In this document: in pieces, positions 34,773 through 43,449 of the stretch | How positions within the stretch are numbered: the first letter of the stretch is position 1 | How the letters are laid out: every line of letters starts with the position of its first letter | Source of the DNA: Erythrobacter sp. AP23 | GTDB lineage: Bacteria > Pseudomonadota > Alphaproteobacteria > Sphingomonadales > Sphingomonadaceae | DNA: 64,000 bases | Reading direction: 5' to 3' | Assembly (NCBI RefSeq): GCF_001542855.1 | Contig: NZ_LNBY01000018.1 | Coordinates: 1-64,000, forward strand | Program-made: the position numbers and the translations under genes | The notes under the pieces: generated by a model | Database searches by the model: none | What the model was told of the DNA's origin: nothing | Seen by the model: only the letters and a program-made list of their open reading frames with translations

Positions 34773-35884
34773 CAATACACCACCACGCTGCGGATGGATT
34801 CGCCTGCATGCATCAGGTCGAAGCCCTTGTTGATTTCCTCTAGCGACAGGACATGAGTGATCATCGGGTCGATCTCGATCTTCCCGTCCATGTACCAGTC
34901 GACGATCTTGGGCACGTCGGTGCGGCCCTTGGCACCGCCGAATGCGGTGCCTCGCCAGTTGCGGCCCGTCACCAATTGGAACGGCCGCGTCGCGATTTCC
35001 TTGCCCGCTTCGGCCACGCCGATGATGATCGAAGTGCCCCAGCCGCGATGGCAGGCCTCCAAAGCGGTGCGCATGACATCGGTGTTGCCGGTGCAGTCGA
35101 AGGTATAATCCGCCCCGCCGTCGGTCATCTCGACGATTCTAGCGACCACCTCGTCATTGCTCATCCCCTTCGTGTTGAGGAAATGGGTCATGCCGAACTT
35201 GCGGCCCCATTCCTCGCGGTCCGGGTTGATGTCGATGCCGACGATCATGTTCGCACCCGCGAGCCGCGCGCCCTGGATGACGTTGAGGCCGATCCCGCCA
35301 AGGCCGAAGACCACGACATTGTCGCCGACCTGCACCTTGGCAGTGTTGGTCACCGCGCCGACGCCGGTGGTGACCCCGCAGCCGATATAGCAGCTTGTCT
35401 TGAACGGCGCGTCCTCGCGGATTCTGGCGACCGCGATTTCGGGCAGGACGGTGAAGTTCGAGAAGGTCGAACAGCCCATATAGTGGAAGATCGGCTCGCC
35501 CTTGTGGGAGAAGCGCGTGGTGCCATCGGGCATCAGGCCCTTGCCCTGCGTCGCGCGGATCGCGGTGCACAGATTGGTCTTTCCCGACAGGCACGACTTA
35601 CACTGCCGGCATTCGGGGGTGTAGAGCGGGATCACATGATCGCCCGACTTCACGCTGGTGACGCCCGCACCGACTTCGCGCACCACGCCTGCGCCTTCAT
35701 GGCCGAGGACGCTGGGGAAGATGCCTTCGCTGTCCAGCCCGTCGAGCGTATAGGCATCGGTGTGGCAGATGCCCGTCGCCATGATCTCGACCAGCACTTC
35801 GCCTGCCTTGGGCCCTTCGAGGTCCAGCTCGACGATTTCGAGCGGCTCTTTCGGGGCGAAGGCGACGGCGGCGCGGGTCTTCAT
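34772..35884 (-). CDS. frmA: S-(hydroxymethyl)glutathione dehydrogenase, class III alcohol dehydrogenase
   Basis: 370 residues. Zinc alcohol dehydrogenase: catalytic zinc ligands in [12 protein letters not shown] and [10 protein letters not shown], structural zinc in [17 protein letters not shown], and the NAD fold [18 protein letters not shown]. The class III form oxidizes hydroxymethylglutathione (formaldehyde plus glutathione) to S-formylglutathione and also reduces S-nitrosoglutathione. ATG at 35884; a TTG two codons upstream is also open. It heads the operon with scoAB and fghA. Confidence 0.96.
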   Translation of the reverse strand: MKTRAAVAFAPKEPLEIVELDLEGPKAGEVLVEIMATGICHTDAYTLDGLDSEGIFPSVLGHEGAGVVREVGAGVTSVKSGDHVIPLYTPECRQCKSCLSGKTNLCTAIRATQGKGLMPDGTTRFSHKGEPIFHYMGCSTFSNFTVLPEIAVARIREDAPFKTSCYIGCGVTTGVGAVTNTAKVQVGDNVVVFGLGGIGLNVIQGARLAGANMIVGIDINPDREEWGRKFGMTHFLNTKGMSNDEVVARIVEMTDGGADYTFDCTGNTDVMRTALEACHRGWGTSIIIGVAEAGKEIATRPFQLVTGRNWRGTAFGGAKGRTDVPKIVDWYMDGKIEIDPMITHVLSLEEINKGFDLMHAGESIRSVVVY

Positions 35885-36101
35885 AGGCAAAATGCTCCAG
35901 ACGATGGATGCCGGTACTCCGGCCTAGGGCGATCGGTGACGGTGTCCAATTCCCGGGGCCCTAGTCGCTCATCATCACGGAATCCACCGCGAACTTGATC
36001 GGATCGCCAGCCAAGCGGCTCGCCACGCTCATCGTGTTCGGTCGCTTTTGTCGCTATCCGCGATGAACGGAGGCCCAGCCATCTCAGGATTTTTCACTTT
36101 G
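35885..36101. other. Intergenic region with a short peptide remnant
   Basis: The region holds the frmA promoter side and one 23-codon minus-strand frame (35961-36032, ending DSVMMSD) whose sequence looks protein-like and may be the tail of a lost gene. No ribosome site precedes it. Confidence 0.35.
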
Positions 36102-36545
36102 TCAGTGCGCGACTTCGTAGGTTGCGATCTGTGCCTCGTCTATCGCGGCGCGAAGCTCGCGGATTGCTTCGCCAGCGTTCAGACCCGCTAGAAACGGGAT
36201 GGAGCCGAGCTTCGCCCGGAGAGGGTCGGATGCGTTTTCGCTGTCCACGACACTGGCCATGCCCCATTCCGCAAAAATGCGCGAGGGTACCGTCTGGAGG
36301 TCGAGCAGTCTCACCATCTCATGCCGGAAATCACAGCAGATCCGCTCGAATACATCTTCTAGAACGTCACCAGGTCCTTCGAGGACTTGAATGAACTGCC
36401 CTTCGAAGAAGAGCAATGCGCCGGTCACGCCGACGCGCCGATTATTCTGCGATGCGTGGGCAACAATCTCGTCGACCAAAGCCTTTTCCTCGCCCGGCGT
36501 CGGAAGTGGTGCTGCCTTGCTACTGTAAAGGAGACGTTGGAGCAT
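36102..36545 (-). CDS. BLUF-domain blue-light photoreceptor
   Basis: 147 residues, a short BLUF protein. Flavin-pocket residues are visible: Tyr7 (LLYSSK), Asn35 (NNRRVGVTGALL), Gln53 (QFIQVLEGP), and Trp94/Met96 (FAEWGMAS). The C-terminal helical part (about 100-147) is probably the output region. It senses blue light through FAD. It starts 18 bases after the MHYT-GGDEF-EAL gene ends, on the same strand, so light may govern cyclic-di-GMP here through direct contact. Confidence 0.92.
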   Translation of the reverse strand: MLQRLLYSSKAAPLPTPGEEKALVDEIVAHASQNNRRVGVTGALLFFEGQFIQVLEGPGDVLEDVFERICCDFRHEMVRLLDLQTVPSRIFAEWGMASVVDSENASDPLRAKLGSIPFLAGLNAGEAIRELRAAIDEAQIATYEVAH

Positions 36546-36563
36546 TGTAATGCGCTTTCGTTG

Positions 36564-38609
36564 TCAAGCTGCCGCAGTCTGGCTGTCGCGGCTGTTGAAC
36601 AATGCGGCAGCTCGTTCCCGCTTCAGCGGCCTGCTGAACAGATAGCCCTGGACGTGATCGCATCCCTGCCCCGAAATAAACGAGAGCTGCTCATCGGTTT
36701 CGATACCTTCCGCGGTAATCGACAGGTTCAGGCTGCCACCGAGCTGGGTGATCGCGCGCACGATCGATGCACTTCCCGCGTCACTCGGCAGTTTGTCGAT
36801 AAAGCTGCGGTCGATCTTGATTCTGTCGATCGGGAATTTGTGGAGATAGGTTAGCGACGAATAGCCCGTTCCGAAGTCATCCAGCGAAATACGGACGCCA
36901 AGTTCCCGCAGTCGACTGAGTGTGGAAAGCGCCTTTTCGGCGTTCCCGAGAAGCGCAGTTTCGGTGATCTCCAGCTCCAGACGATGCGCAGACAGACCCG
37001 TTTCCTCCAGCGCCTGCGCTACCGTCTGTGCAAGACGCGGATCCATTAATTGAACCGGTGAAACGTTTACAGAGACGGTCAGGTCGCTCGGCCAGCGCGA
37101 TGCATCGCTACAGGCACGACGCAGTACGGCGTTGCCGATACGGCTGATCAGGCCAAGTTCCTCGGCCAGCGGTATGAAAACTTCGGGAGAAATGTCGCCG
37201 TGGCTTTCCGACTGCCATCGAACCAGCGCTTCGGCTCCGATGTATCCGCCGCTAGTAATGTTCATGATCGGTTGGTAAACCACTTCGAATTCATCGCGCA
37301 TGCACGCGCGCCGCAATTCGGTCTCGAGCTGTCGGCGGCTCTGCAATTCCACGATCAGGCTCGGTTCGAAGAAGTAGTGCCGTCCCTTGCCTTCGTGCTT
37401 TGCCGAGTAGAGCGCAACATCGACATGCTGGGTCAGCACTTCTGCTTTACGGCCGTGTTCAGGCGCCAGAACGATTCCAACACTGCCGCCGATTTCGGAA
37501 ACATTTCCGTCGATGGCGAAAGGTCGCGAGAGCACCTCGACGATCCGCTCGGCAAGCTTGCCGACTTCCGCAGCATCGTCGGTGCCGGGCATGATCACCG
37601 CAAACTCATCCCCACCAATGCGCGCCACGAGATCGCTGTCCCTTACAGCATGGGTCAATCGCTTTGCCACTCTCGCTAGGACCAAGTCGCCAACCGGATG
37701 GCCCTGCGTATCGTTGATTTTCTTGAAGCGGTCGAGGTCGATCATGAGCAGGGCAAAAGGTCGGCCACTCCCCGTCGACAGTCCCTCGCATAGCGATTGC
37801 AGCTTCTCATTGAAGTGACGGCGGTTGGGGAGCTGGGTCAGCGCATCGTGCAGGGCGATATGGCGCAAGCGACTCTGCGACTCCCGTCGCGTACGCAGCT
37901 CGACAATATTGGTCGATATTCCCGTGCCGACGATAAGCATTGCGACCACCGCGATGGCTCCCGCCATTGCATCAAACGCTTCACTGTCAGCGCCTGTACC
38001 CATTCCGGCGATCGGTGCGACCGCGAATGCCGCCATTCCTACGAAATGGAGCGCCACGATCGCAGCGACGAGCAGAAACGTAGCGAGCCAGGGGTGTGTC
38101 TTGCCCGAGTGGCTCCGCAAGCGATCTATAGACAGCGCGGATAGGAGGATGGCGAAGGCGATCGATGAGAGAACGTATTCGGGTAGCCATTGGACCACAC
38201 CCTCGGCGCGATATGCGAACATGCCGACATAATGCATCGAACTGATCGCCAGTCCGATTAGCCCCCCACCGCACAACGCCGCCAGCCAACGCTGCTGCAT
38301 GCTCGCGAACAGCAGCCCCGCGCCGCTGCCTGCCACCGCTATCAGCGCCGATACGATGGTCAGCGTTGCGTCGAAATTCACCGGGACTCCTGGATCGTAG
38401 CCCAGCATCGCTATAAAATGAGTCGCCCAGATTGCCGAGCCTGCTGTCGTTGCCGATAGGAGAGTCCAATGCAGCTTGGCTGTACCCGTTTCGGCGAGTG
38501 TGCGCTCGAACAGCTTGACCGTGACGAAAGATCCGACGACGCACATCAGCGATGCCAGCAAGACCAAAGATAGGTTGTGTTCGTATATCAAACAGTTGAG
38601 GACGCGCAT
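36564..38609 (-). CDS. MHYT-GGDEF-EAL cyclic-di-GMP enzyme
   Basis: 681 residues from the ATG at 38609. A seven-helix MHYT sensor (about 1-240) contains repeated His-Met motifs (ATHFIAML, SMHYVGMF, ALHFVGMAAF) thought to bind metal or gas. GGDEF follows (about 255-420) with an intact active site, RIGGDEFAVI. The EAL domain (about 430-670) keeps EALVRW, ISLDDFGTGYSSL and ITAEGIET. Both the cyclase and phosphodiesterase sites look intact, so the balance is set by signals. It is cotranscribed with the BLUF gene. Confidence 0.94.
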   Translation of the reverse strand: MRVLNCLIYEHNLSLVLLASLMCVVGSFVTVKLFERTLAETGTAKLHWTLLSATTAGSAIWATHFIAMLGYDPGVPVNFDATLTIVSALIAVAGSGAGLLFASMQQRWLAALCGGGLIGLAISSMHYVGMFAYRAEGVVQWLPEYVLSSIAFAILLSALSIDRLRSHSGKTHPWLATFLLVAAIVALHFVGMAAFAVAPIAGMGTGADSEAFDAMAGAIAVVAMLIVGTGISTNIVELRTRRESQSRLRHIALHDALTQLPNRRHFNEKLQSLCEGLSTGSGRPFALLMIDLDRFKKINDTQGHPVGDLVLARVAKRLTHAVRDSDLVARIGGDEFAVIMPGTDDAAEVGKLAERIVEVLSRPFAIDGNVSEIGGSVGIVLAPEHGRKAEVLTQHVDVALYSAKHEGKGRHYFFEPSLIVELQSRRQLETELRRACMRDEFEVVYQPIMNITSGGYIGAEALVRWQSESHGDISPEVFIPLAEELGLISRIGNAVLRRACSDASRWPSDLTVSVNVSPVQLMDPRLAQTVAQALEETGLSAHRLELEITETALLGNAEKALSTLSRLRELGVRISLDDFGTGYSSLTYLHKFPIDRIKIDRSFIDKLPSDAGSASIVRAITQLGGSLNLSITAEGIETDEQLSFISGQGCDHVQGYLFSRPLKRERAAALFNSRDSQTAAA

Positions 38610-38971
38610 TGTGTTCCGATGTTCATGGCGAGCCGAGGAAGTCGGTCCGCTCATTCGGGCGCTATGCGCAAGCCGGTATAAGACGTGTTACAAAGACCTC
38701 AGTAGTTTCGCCCACCCTATCGTCCGTCGACGACGACGCCGTTCCCGAAAAGGGTCATCTGATGCGCTCGCTTCAGGCAAACCGGATCGCGTTGCTCTTG
38801 GGGTAACTCCCGGCGTCCCGTCATACAGCTATCCCCGTGTCATGACGCTCAGTCTCGATGCTCGGCTCATGCGCAAACCGAAGGTGCAACAGGATCGAAG
38901 GCCATGCAGGCAGCCCACCCGGCGATCCGCCCGGGCCGGCATTGAAATGCGAGTAGTTTAGGTGGTGGTGG
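38610..38971. other. Intergenic region between the MHYT gene and tRNA-Lys
   Basis: About 360 bases with no supported gene. Short frames on the plus strand lack ribosome sites and recognisable content. A simple GGT/GTG run (about 38961-38975) abuts the 3' end of the tRNA. The MHYT gene promoter should lie here; I see no EcfG-type box. Confidence 0.5.
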
Positions 38972-39048
<77 letters not shown>

Positions 39049-39119
39049 ACCACGGCGTGCCACCTAGGGCTGCTGTCGCGGGTGGTCAAGCCGGTCATGC
39101 CGCATTCCACCCGCATCGC

Positions 39120-39605
39120 TCAGGAAAGGCGTGCGGCGAGCTGCCTGACGGTATGCCCGGTTACCGGATCGCGCCAATCCGGAGCAATTTCCGCTGCGGG
39201 GCGCAGTACGAAATCGCGCTCGCGGAAGAGCGGGTGCGGGATGGAAAGATCGTGAGCATGCCACGCTCCGCCGCTCCACAGGACAATGTCGAGATCGAGC
39301 GTGCGTGAGCGCCAGCGCTGGCCGCGCCGCTCGCGCCCGAAGCCACGTTCGACATCCTGCAGGCTGGCGAGCGCCTCGGCCGGTTCGAGGTCGCCGGCAA
39401 TCACCGCCGCGCCATTGGTATAGCGGCGCAGCGAGGGGCCAACCGGCGCGCTGGCCATCCAGCCGGACACGGCCTCGATATGCCAGCCTTCTTCGGCCAG
39501 CGCGGCGATCGCCGCCTCAAGCACCGCGCGCGGACTGCCGATGCCGGGCAATCGCCGGTTCGAGCCCAGCGCGATCAGATATCGGTGCCGGCCTGCCTCG
39601 GTCAT
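39120..39605 (-). CDS. folK: 2-amino-4-hydroxy-6-hydroxymethyldihydropteridine pyrophosphokinase
   Basis: 161 residues. HPPK motifs: ALGSNR at the N-terminus, YTNGAAVIAGDL, FGRERRGQRWRSRTLDLDIVLW and IPHPLFRERDFVLRPAAEIAP. It transfers pyrophosphate from ATP to the pterin in folate synthesis. The start overlaps the stop of the unknown gene upstream (ATGA), and both follow aguB in one operon. Confidence 0.95.
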   Translation of the reverse strand: MTEAGRHRYLIALGSNRRLPGIGSPRAVLEAAIAALAEEGWHIEAVSGWMASAPVGPSLRRYTNGAAVIAGDLEPAEALASLQDVERGFGRERRGQRWRSRTLDLDIVLWSGGAWHAHDLSIPHPLFRERDFVLRPAAEIAPDWRDPVTGHTVRQLAARLS

Positions 39606-40072
39606 GGCCCCGGCTTCGATGTGCGATCATCGCATTGCGGGCCTGTCGACGGTCGGAATATCTCGTTCTCGACCGTGCGTACGGCAAATTCGCCAAGCGT
39701 GAGACTGCGCTTTCGCTTGAGCAGGCCGCCACGCGCCAGTTCGAAGGGAGCGTGCACATCACCCGAGTAATTCGGGGCGCGCAGGCGCACTTCCATCGCT
39801 CCCTGCATGGCATGGTGCTGGACGATGGCGACGGCCTTGATCGTGCCCTCCTCGGCACGCATCCGGAGTAGCTCGGCGAATCGGTCGAGCACGGATTGCG
39901 CGCCGTCGATGGCCGCAGTTTCGAGAACGGCGACGTTCTGGATGGCACCGTTCGCGCGCAATTCGAACAGCAGTGGGAAGAATGTGCCGTCCTTCTCGAT
40001 CCGGGCGATACCCGCCTCAAGGGCGACCGTGAACAGCGCATCGAGCTGAACCTGGTCGATGCCGCCGCCCAA
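39602..40072 (-). CDS. Unknown protein between aguB and folK
   Basis: 156 residues if read from TTG at 40072, which has GAGG about ten bases upstream inside the aguB end; a CTG two codons earlier is also possible. No family recognised. Predicted soluble alpha/beta protein with DALFTVALEAGIARIEKDGTFFP at the start and a run of strands and helices (KAVAIVQHHAMQGAMEVRLRAP). Coupled to folK by an ATGA overlap and to aguB by a 2-base gap, which supports it being real. Confidence 0.65.
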   Translation of the reverse strand: MGGGIDQVQLDALFTVALEAGIARIEKDGTFFPLLFELRANGAIQNVAVLETAAIDGAQSVLDRFAELLRMRAEEGTIKAVAIVQHHAMQGAMEVRLRAPNYSGDVHAPFELARGGLLKRKRSLTLGEFAVRTVENEIFRPSTGPQCDDRTSKPGP

Positions 40073-40074
40073 GA

Positions 40075-40938
40075 TCAGATGTCCTCGCAGATGCGCCCAT
40101 AGAGCTGCGGTCGCCGATCGCGGAAGAAGCCCATGCCAGCACGGTGTTTCTTCGCCCGGTCGAGATCGAGCGTCGCGACCAGCACGCCTTGGCTCGAGCC
40201 GCCGAATTCCTTCACCAGATCGCCCCATTCGTCGGAAATGAAGCTGTGACCGTAAAAGCTCTGCTGGCGGTCGGCGGGGCCTTCATGCCCGATCCGGTTC
40301 GCGGCGCAAACGGGCATGCAGTTCGACACCGCATGGCCGATCATCGCGCGGCGCCACATGCGGCTGGTGTCGAGATCGGCGTCATAGGGTTCGGAGCCAA
40401 TAGCGGTCGGGTAAAACAGCACCTCGGCGCCCTTCAGCGCCATGACCCGCGCGCATTCGGGATACCACTGGTCCCAGCAGATGCCGACGCCGATGCGCGC
40501 GCCGAACACATCCCACACCTTGAACCCGTCGTTGCCCGGGCGGAAATAGTATTTTTCCTCATAACCCGGCCCGTCGGGGATGTGGCTCTTGCGATAGGTG
40601 CCCATGATCGCGCCATCGGGTCCGATCATCGCCAGCGTATTGTAATAATGATGCCCGTCGCGCTCGAAGAAGCTGGTCGGGATCGCCACGCCGAGCTTTG
40701 CGGCCAGGTCCTGCATGGCCAGCACGCTGGGACTTTCGGCGGTGGGGTGGGCGAGGTCGAAGAGCTCTTCTTCCTCCTCGCGGCAGAAATATTCGCCCGC
40801 GAACAATTCGGGCGGCAGGATCACCTGCGCGCCCTTGCCCGCCGCTTCTTCGACCAGCGCGGAAACCGCGGCGATGTTGTCCGCCGCCTCCTCGCGGGAA
40901 AGCGGCAATTGCAGGACGGCGACGGTCAGGCTTCTCAT
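40075..40938 (-). CDS. aguB: N-carbamoylputrescine amidase
   Basis: 287 residues, nitrilase superfamily. Catalytic triad Glu44 (PPELFAGEY), Lys117 (GTYRKSHIPDG) and Cys154 (VGICWDQWYPE). It splits N-carbamoylputrescine to putrescine, CO2 and ammonia. The agmatine deiminase that should feed it is not in the window. It heads an operon with an unknown gene and folK. Confidence 0.93.
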   Translation of the reverse strand: MRSLTVAVLQLPLSREEAADNIAAVSALVEEAAGKGAQVILPPELFAGEYFCREEEEELFDLAHPTAESPSVLAMQDLAAKLGVAIPTSFFERDGHHYYNTLAMIGPDGAIMGTYRKSHIPDGPGYEEKYYFRPGNDGFKVWDVFGARIGVGICWDQWYPECARVMALKGAEVLFYPTAIGSEPYDADLDTSRMWRRAMIGHAVSNCMPVCAANRIGHEGPADRQQSFYGHSFISDEWGDLVKEFGGSSQGVLVATLDLDRAKKHRAGMGFFRDRRPQLYGRICEDI

Positions 40939-40976
40939 TCTGGCGAGATAGGTCGCCGTCGCCGTACAGGCAATGT

Positions 40977-41801
40977 TTACCGGGCCTTACGGAAGAGCAG
41001 CGTCATCCGGTCGCTTTCGCCAATGGCGAGGTATTTCGCGCGGTCCTGGTCGCCGTAACGCAGCACCGGCGGCAGCGTCCACACGCCGCCTTCCCAATCG
41101 GCGGGATCGTTCGGATTGGCGTTGATCTCGCTTTCGGCGGCCAGTTCGAAGCCATTAGCCTCGAAAATCGCGACGACATCCTGCTTGCGCATATAGCCGC
41201 GCTGACGCGCGCCGTAATCGTCGTAGCTCGCCCCTTCGGGCGCACGGTGCTGGACCACGCCGACCATGCCATCGTCCTTGAGCATGCGGCGCGCGGCCTT
41301 GAGCACGTCGTCGGCGCTGTTGCCGATGTTGAGACCGTGCATCGAGCGGAAGATCAGCACCCGATCGACCGTGCCTTCGATGCCTTCGGGCATCTCGTCG
41401 ATCTCGAAGGCGGTTACGCTGTCGGCCTCGACACCCAGCCCTTCGGCGACATTCTGCTTGAACCGCTCGGTCCAGCCCTTGGCGCGCGCCTCTTGCGCGC
41501 GATCGCGATACTCGCGGCCGTCGCTGTCCTGATCGAAGGCCATATATTTACCAGCGGGCAGCAGATAGGGCGCGAGTACGCGGGTGTACCAGCCACCGCC
41601 CGGCCCATATTCGGCCACGGTCATGTCGGGCGTCACCTCGAAAAAGGCGAGCGTTTCGGCCGGGTTGCGATATCGGTCGCGCGCGCGATCGTCGTCGCGC
41701 AGGTCGGCGGCCAGCACGGTTTCCAGGTCGGCCGCGTGATCGTCGGCAGCGAGCGGCGCCGCGACAAGGGCGGCAGCAGCGGCAGTCAGCATCAGGCGCA
41801 T
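40977..41801 (-). CDS. Exported SAM-methyltransferase-like protein
   Basis: 274 residues. A Sec signal (about 1-19, ending AAPLAADD) means it is probably periplasmic, which is odd for a SAM-dependent fold. The methyltransferase core follows: VAEYGPGGGWYTRVLAPYL (motif I), then DRVLIFRSMHGL and LKDDGMVGVVQHRAPEG. It matches the COG4798 family of predicted exported methyltransferases. Whether it binds SAM outside the cytoplasm is unknown. Confidence 0.8.
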   Translation of the reverse strand: MRLMLTAAAAALVAAPLAADDHAADLETVLAADLRDDDRARDRYRNPAETLAFFEVTPDMTVAEYGPGGGWYTRVLAPYLLPAGKYMAFDQDSDGREYRDRAQEARAKGWTERFKQNVAEGLGVEADSVTAFEIDEMPEGIEGTVDRVLIFRSMHGLNIGNSADDVLKAARRMLKDDGMVGVVQHRAPEGASYDDYGARQRGYMRKQDVVAIFEANGFELAAESEINANPNDPADWEGGVWTLPPVLRYGDQDRAKYLAIGESDRMTLLFRKAR

Positions 41802-41909
41802 GATAGTAACTCTCCTCGGTTCGTCCGCATGGTCTTCTGGACGTGCATTGGGTGGATGACAAGGCGAAGACGGCTACCTATCTCTCCTGCGCAAAGGAGA
41901 TTGACGGAC

Positions 41910-42446
41910 ATGGCTACACAGCAGGCGATCGTTGCCGGCGGGTGCTTCTGGTGCACCGAAGCGGTGATGAAGGACGTGATCGGCGTCAATGAGGTCGAAA
42001 GCGGCTATATCGGCGGCGACAAGCCCGACCCGACTTACAAGGAAGTTTGCACCGGCAATACCGGCCATGCCGAGGGCGTGCGCGTGACGTTCGACGACGA
42101 GCGGATCACGCTCGCCCAGCTTTTCGACGTGTTCATGGGCACGCACGACCCGACCCAGCTCAATCGCCAGGGCAACGATGTCGGCACGCAGTACCGCAGC
42201 GCAATCTTCCCGCTCGACGGGCAGGAAGAAGAAGCCAGGGCCGCCATCGCGCGCTGGAACGAGGAGCATCCGGGCGAGGAAGCCGTGACCACGATAGAAA
42301 GCGGGGAATGGTATCCGGCCGAGGATTACCACCAGGAATATTGGGAAGGCGAAGGCCAGCGCAATCCCTATTGCCTCGCGGTCATCCCGCCCAAGCTGAT
42401 GAAGCTGCGCAAGAGCTTCCAGAAATACCTCAAGGAAGACGCCTGA
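41910..42446 (+). CDS. msrA: Peptide methionine sulfoxide reductase A
   Basis: 178 residues. The catalytic Cys12 is in AGGCFWCTEAVM; other conserved parts are SGYIGG, THDPTQLNRQGNDVGTQYRS and EDYHQEYW. It reduces the S form of methionine sulfoxide. AAAGGAG lies about ten bases before the ATG. The B-type enzyme is separate at 57571. Confidence 0.97.
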   Translation: MATQQAIVAGGCFWCTEAVMKDVIGVNEVESGYIGGDKPDPTYKEVCTGNTGHAEGVRVTFDDERITLAQLFDVFMGTHDPTQLNRQGNDVGTQYRSAIFPLDGQEEEARAAIARWNEEHPGEEAVTTIESGEWYPAEDYHQEYWEGEGQRNPYCLAVIPPKLMKLRKSFQKYLKEDA

Positions 42447-42462
42447 GCCGAGTACCGCAGCG

Positions 42463-43401
42463 ATGAAGATCGCGATCGTCGGCGCCGGCATGGCCGGGAT
42501 GAGCTGCGCGCTGCGCCTGGGCGAGCTGGGGCACGAGGTGGCGCTGTTCGACAAGGGCCGCGGCCCCGGCGGGCGCATGGCGACCCGGCGGATCGAGCAC
42601 GACGGCCGCATGCTCCACTTCGATCACGGGGCGCAGTATTTCACGGTGCGCGACCCTCGCTTCGCCGCGCAGGTCGAGGCGTGGGAGCGCGGCGGCATCG
42701 TCGCGCGCTGGCCCGAAGCGGGGGCGGAAGCCTGGGTCGGAACGCCCGCGATGAATGCACCGCTCAAGGCGATGGCGAGCCATCTGGACCTGCGCTTCGG
42801 CACGCGGATCGATAGCCTCGATCGAACGGGAGAGGGCTGGCGGCTTCTGGGGGATGGCGTCACCGACGCGATTTTCGAAGCAGTCGTCGTGGCCCTGCCC
42901 GCAGAACAGGCCGCCCCACTGCTGACCCCGCACGCCAAAACCATGGGCGCACTCGCGGCAGCGACGGCTTCCGATCCCTGCTGGACGCTGATGGTCGCTT
43001 TTTCCAAACCACTATCGAACGTCGAAGCGACACTGCGCGACGCAGGCCCGATCGGCTGGGCGGCGCGCAACTCTACGAAGCCGCAGCGCTCGGATGAGGA
43101 ATGCTGGGTGGTGCAGGGCTCTCCCGAATGGTCGCGCGCGCATCTGGAGGAGGATGCCGAAATGGCAGGCGCAGCCTTGCTAGACGCGTTCTCGGACGCC
43201 GTTGGCGCCCCCCTTCCCCCGATCCTTGCCAGCAGCGCCCATCGCTGGCGCTACGCTAAATCGGGCGCCGCCGGCACGCAGCCCCTGTGGGACGACGCCC
43301 AGCGCATCGGCGCATGCGGCGACTGGCTGATCGCCCCGCGCGTCGAGGCCGCCTACCTCTCGGGTCTCGAACTGGCCGAAACCATCGGCGCCGGAGAATA
43401 A
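42463..43401 (+). CDS. FAD-dependent amine oxidase/renalase-like flavoprotein
   Basis: 312 residues. The N-terminal FAD dinucleotide fold is IAIVGAGMAGMSCALRLGELGHEV, followed by DKGRGPGGRMATRR and HFDHGAQYFTVRDPRF, the signature of the COG3380/renalase-like group. C-terminal FAD contact: IGACGDWLIAPRVEAAYLSGLELA. Substrate unknown. It starts 16 bases after msrA and is probably cotranscribed with it. Confidence 0.88.
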   Translation: MKIAIVGAGMAGMSCALRLGELGHEVALFDKGRGPGGRMATRRIEHDGRMLHFDHGAQYFTVRDPRFAAQVEAWERGGIVARWPEAGAEAWVGTPAMNAPLKAMASHLDLRFGTRIDSLDRTGEGWRLLGDGVTDAIFEAVVVALPAEQAAPLLTPHAKTMGALAAATASDPCWTLMVAFSKPLSNVEATLRDAGPIGWAARNSTKPQRSDEECWVVQGSPEWSRAHLEEDAEMAGAALLDAFSDAVGAPLPPILASSAHRWRYAKSGAAGTQPLWDDAQRIGACGDWLIAPRVEAAYLSGLELAETIGAGE

Positions 43402-43449
43402 AGGCGCGCAGGATTGTCGGATCGCTGCCGACCTGCAATCCTCCCACCC

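Noticed and set aside
38476..38961. 161-codon plus-strand frame near tRNA-Lys
   Set aside because: It overlaps the MHYT gene antisense and its translation looks random.
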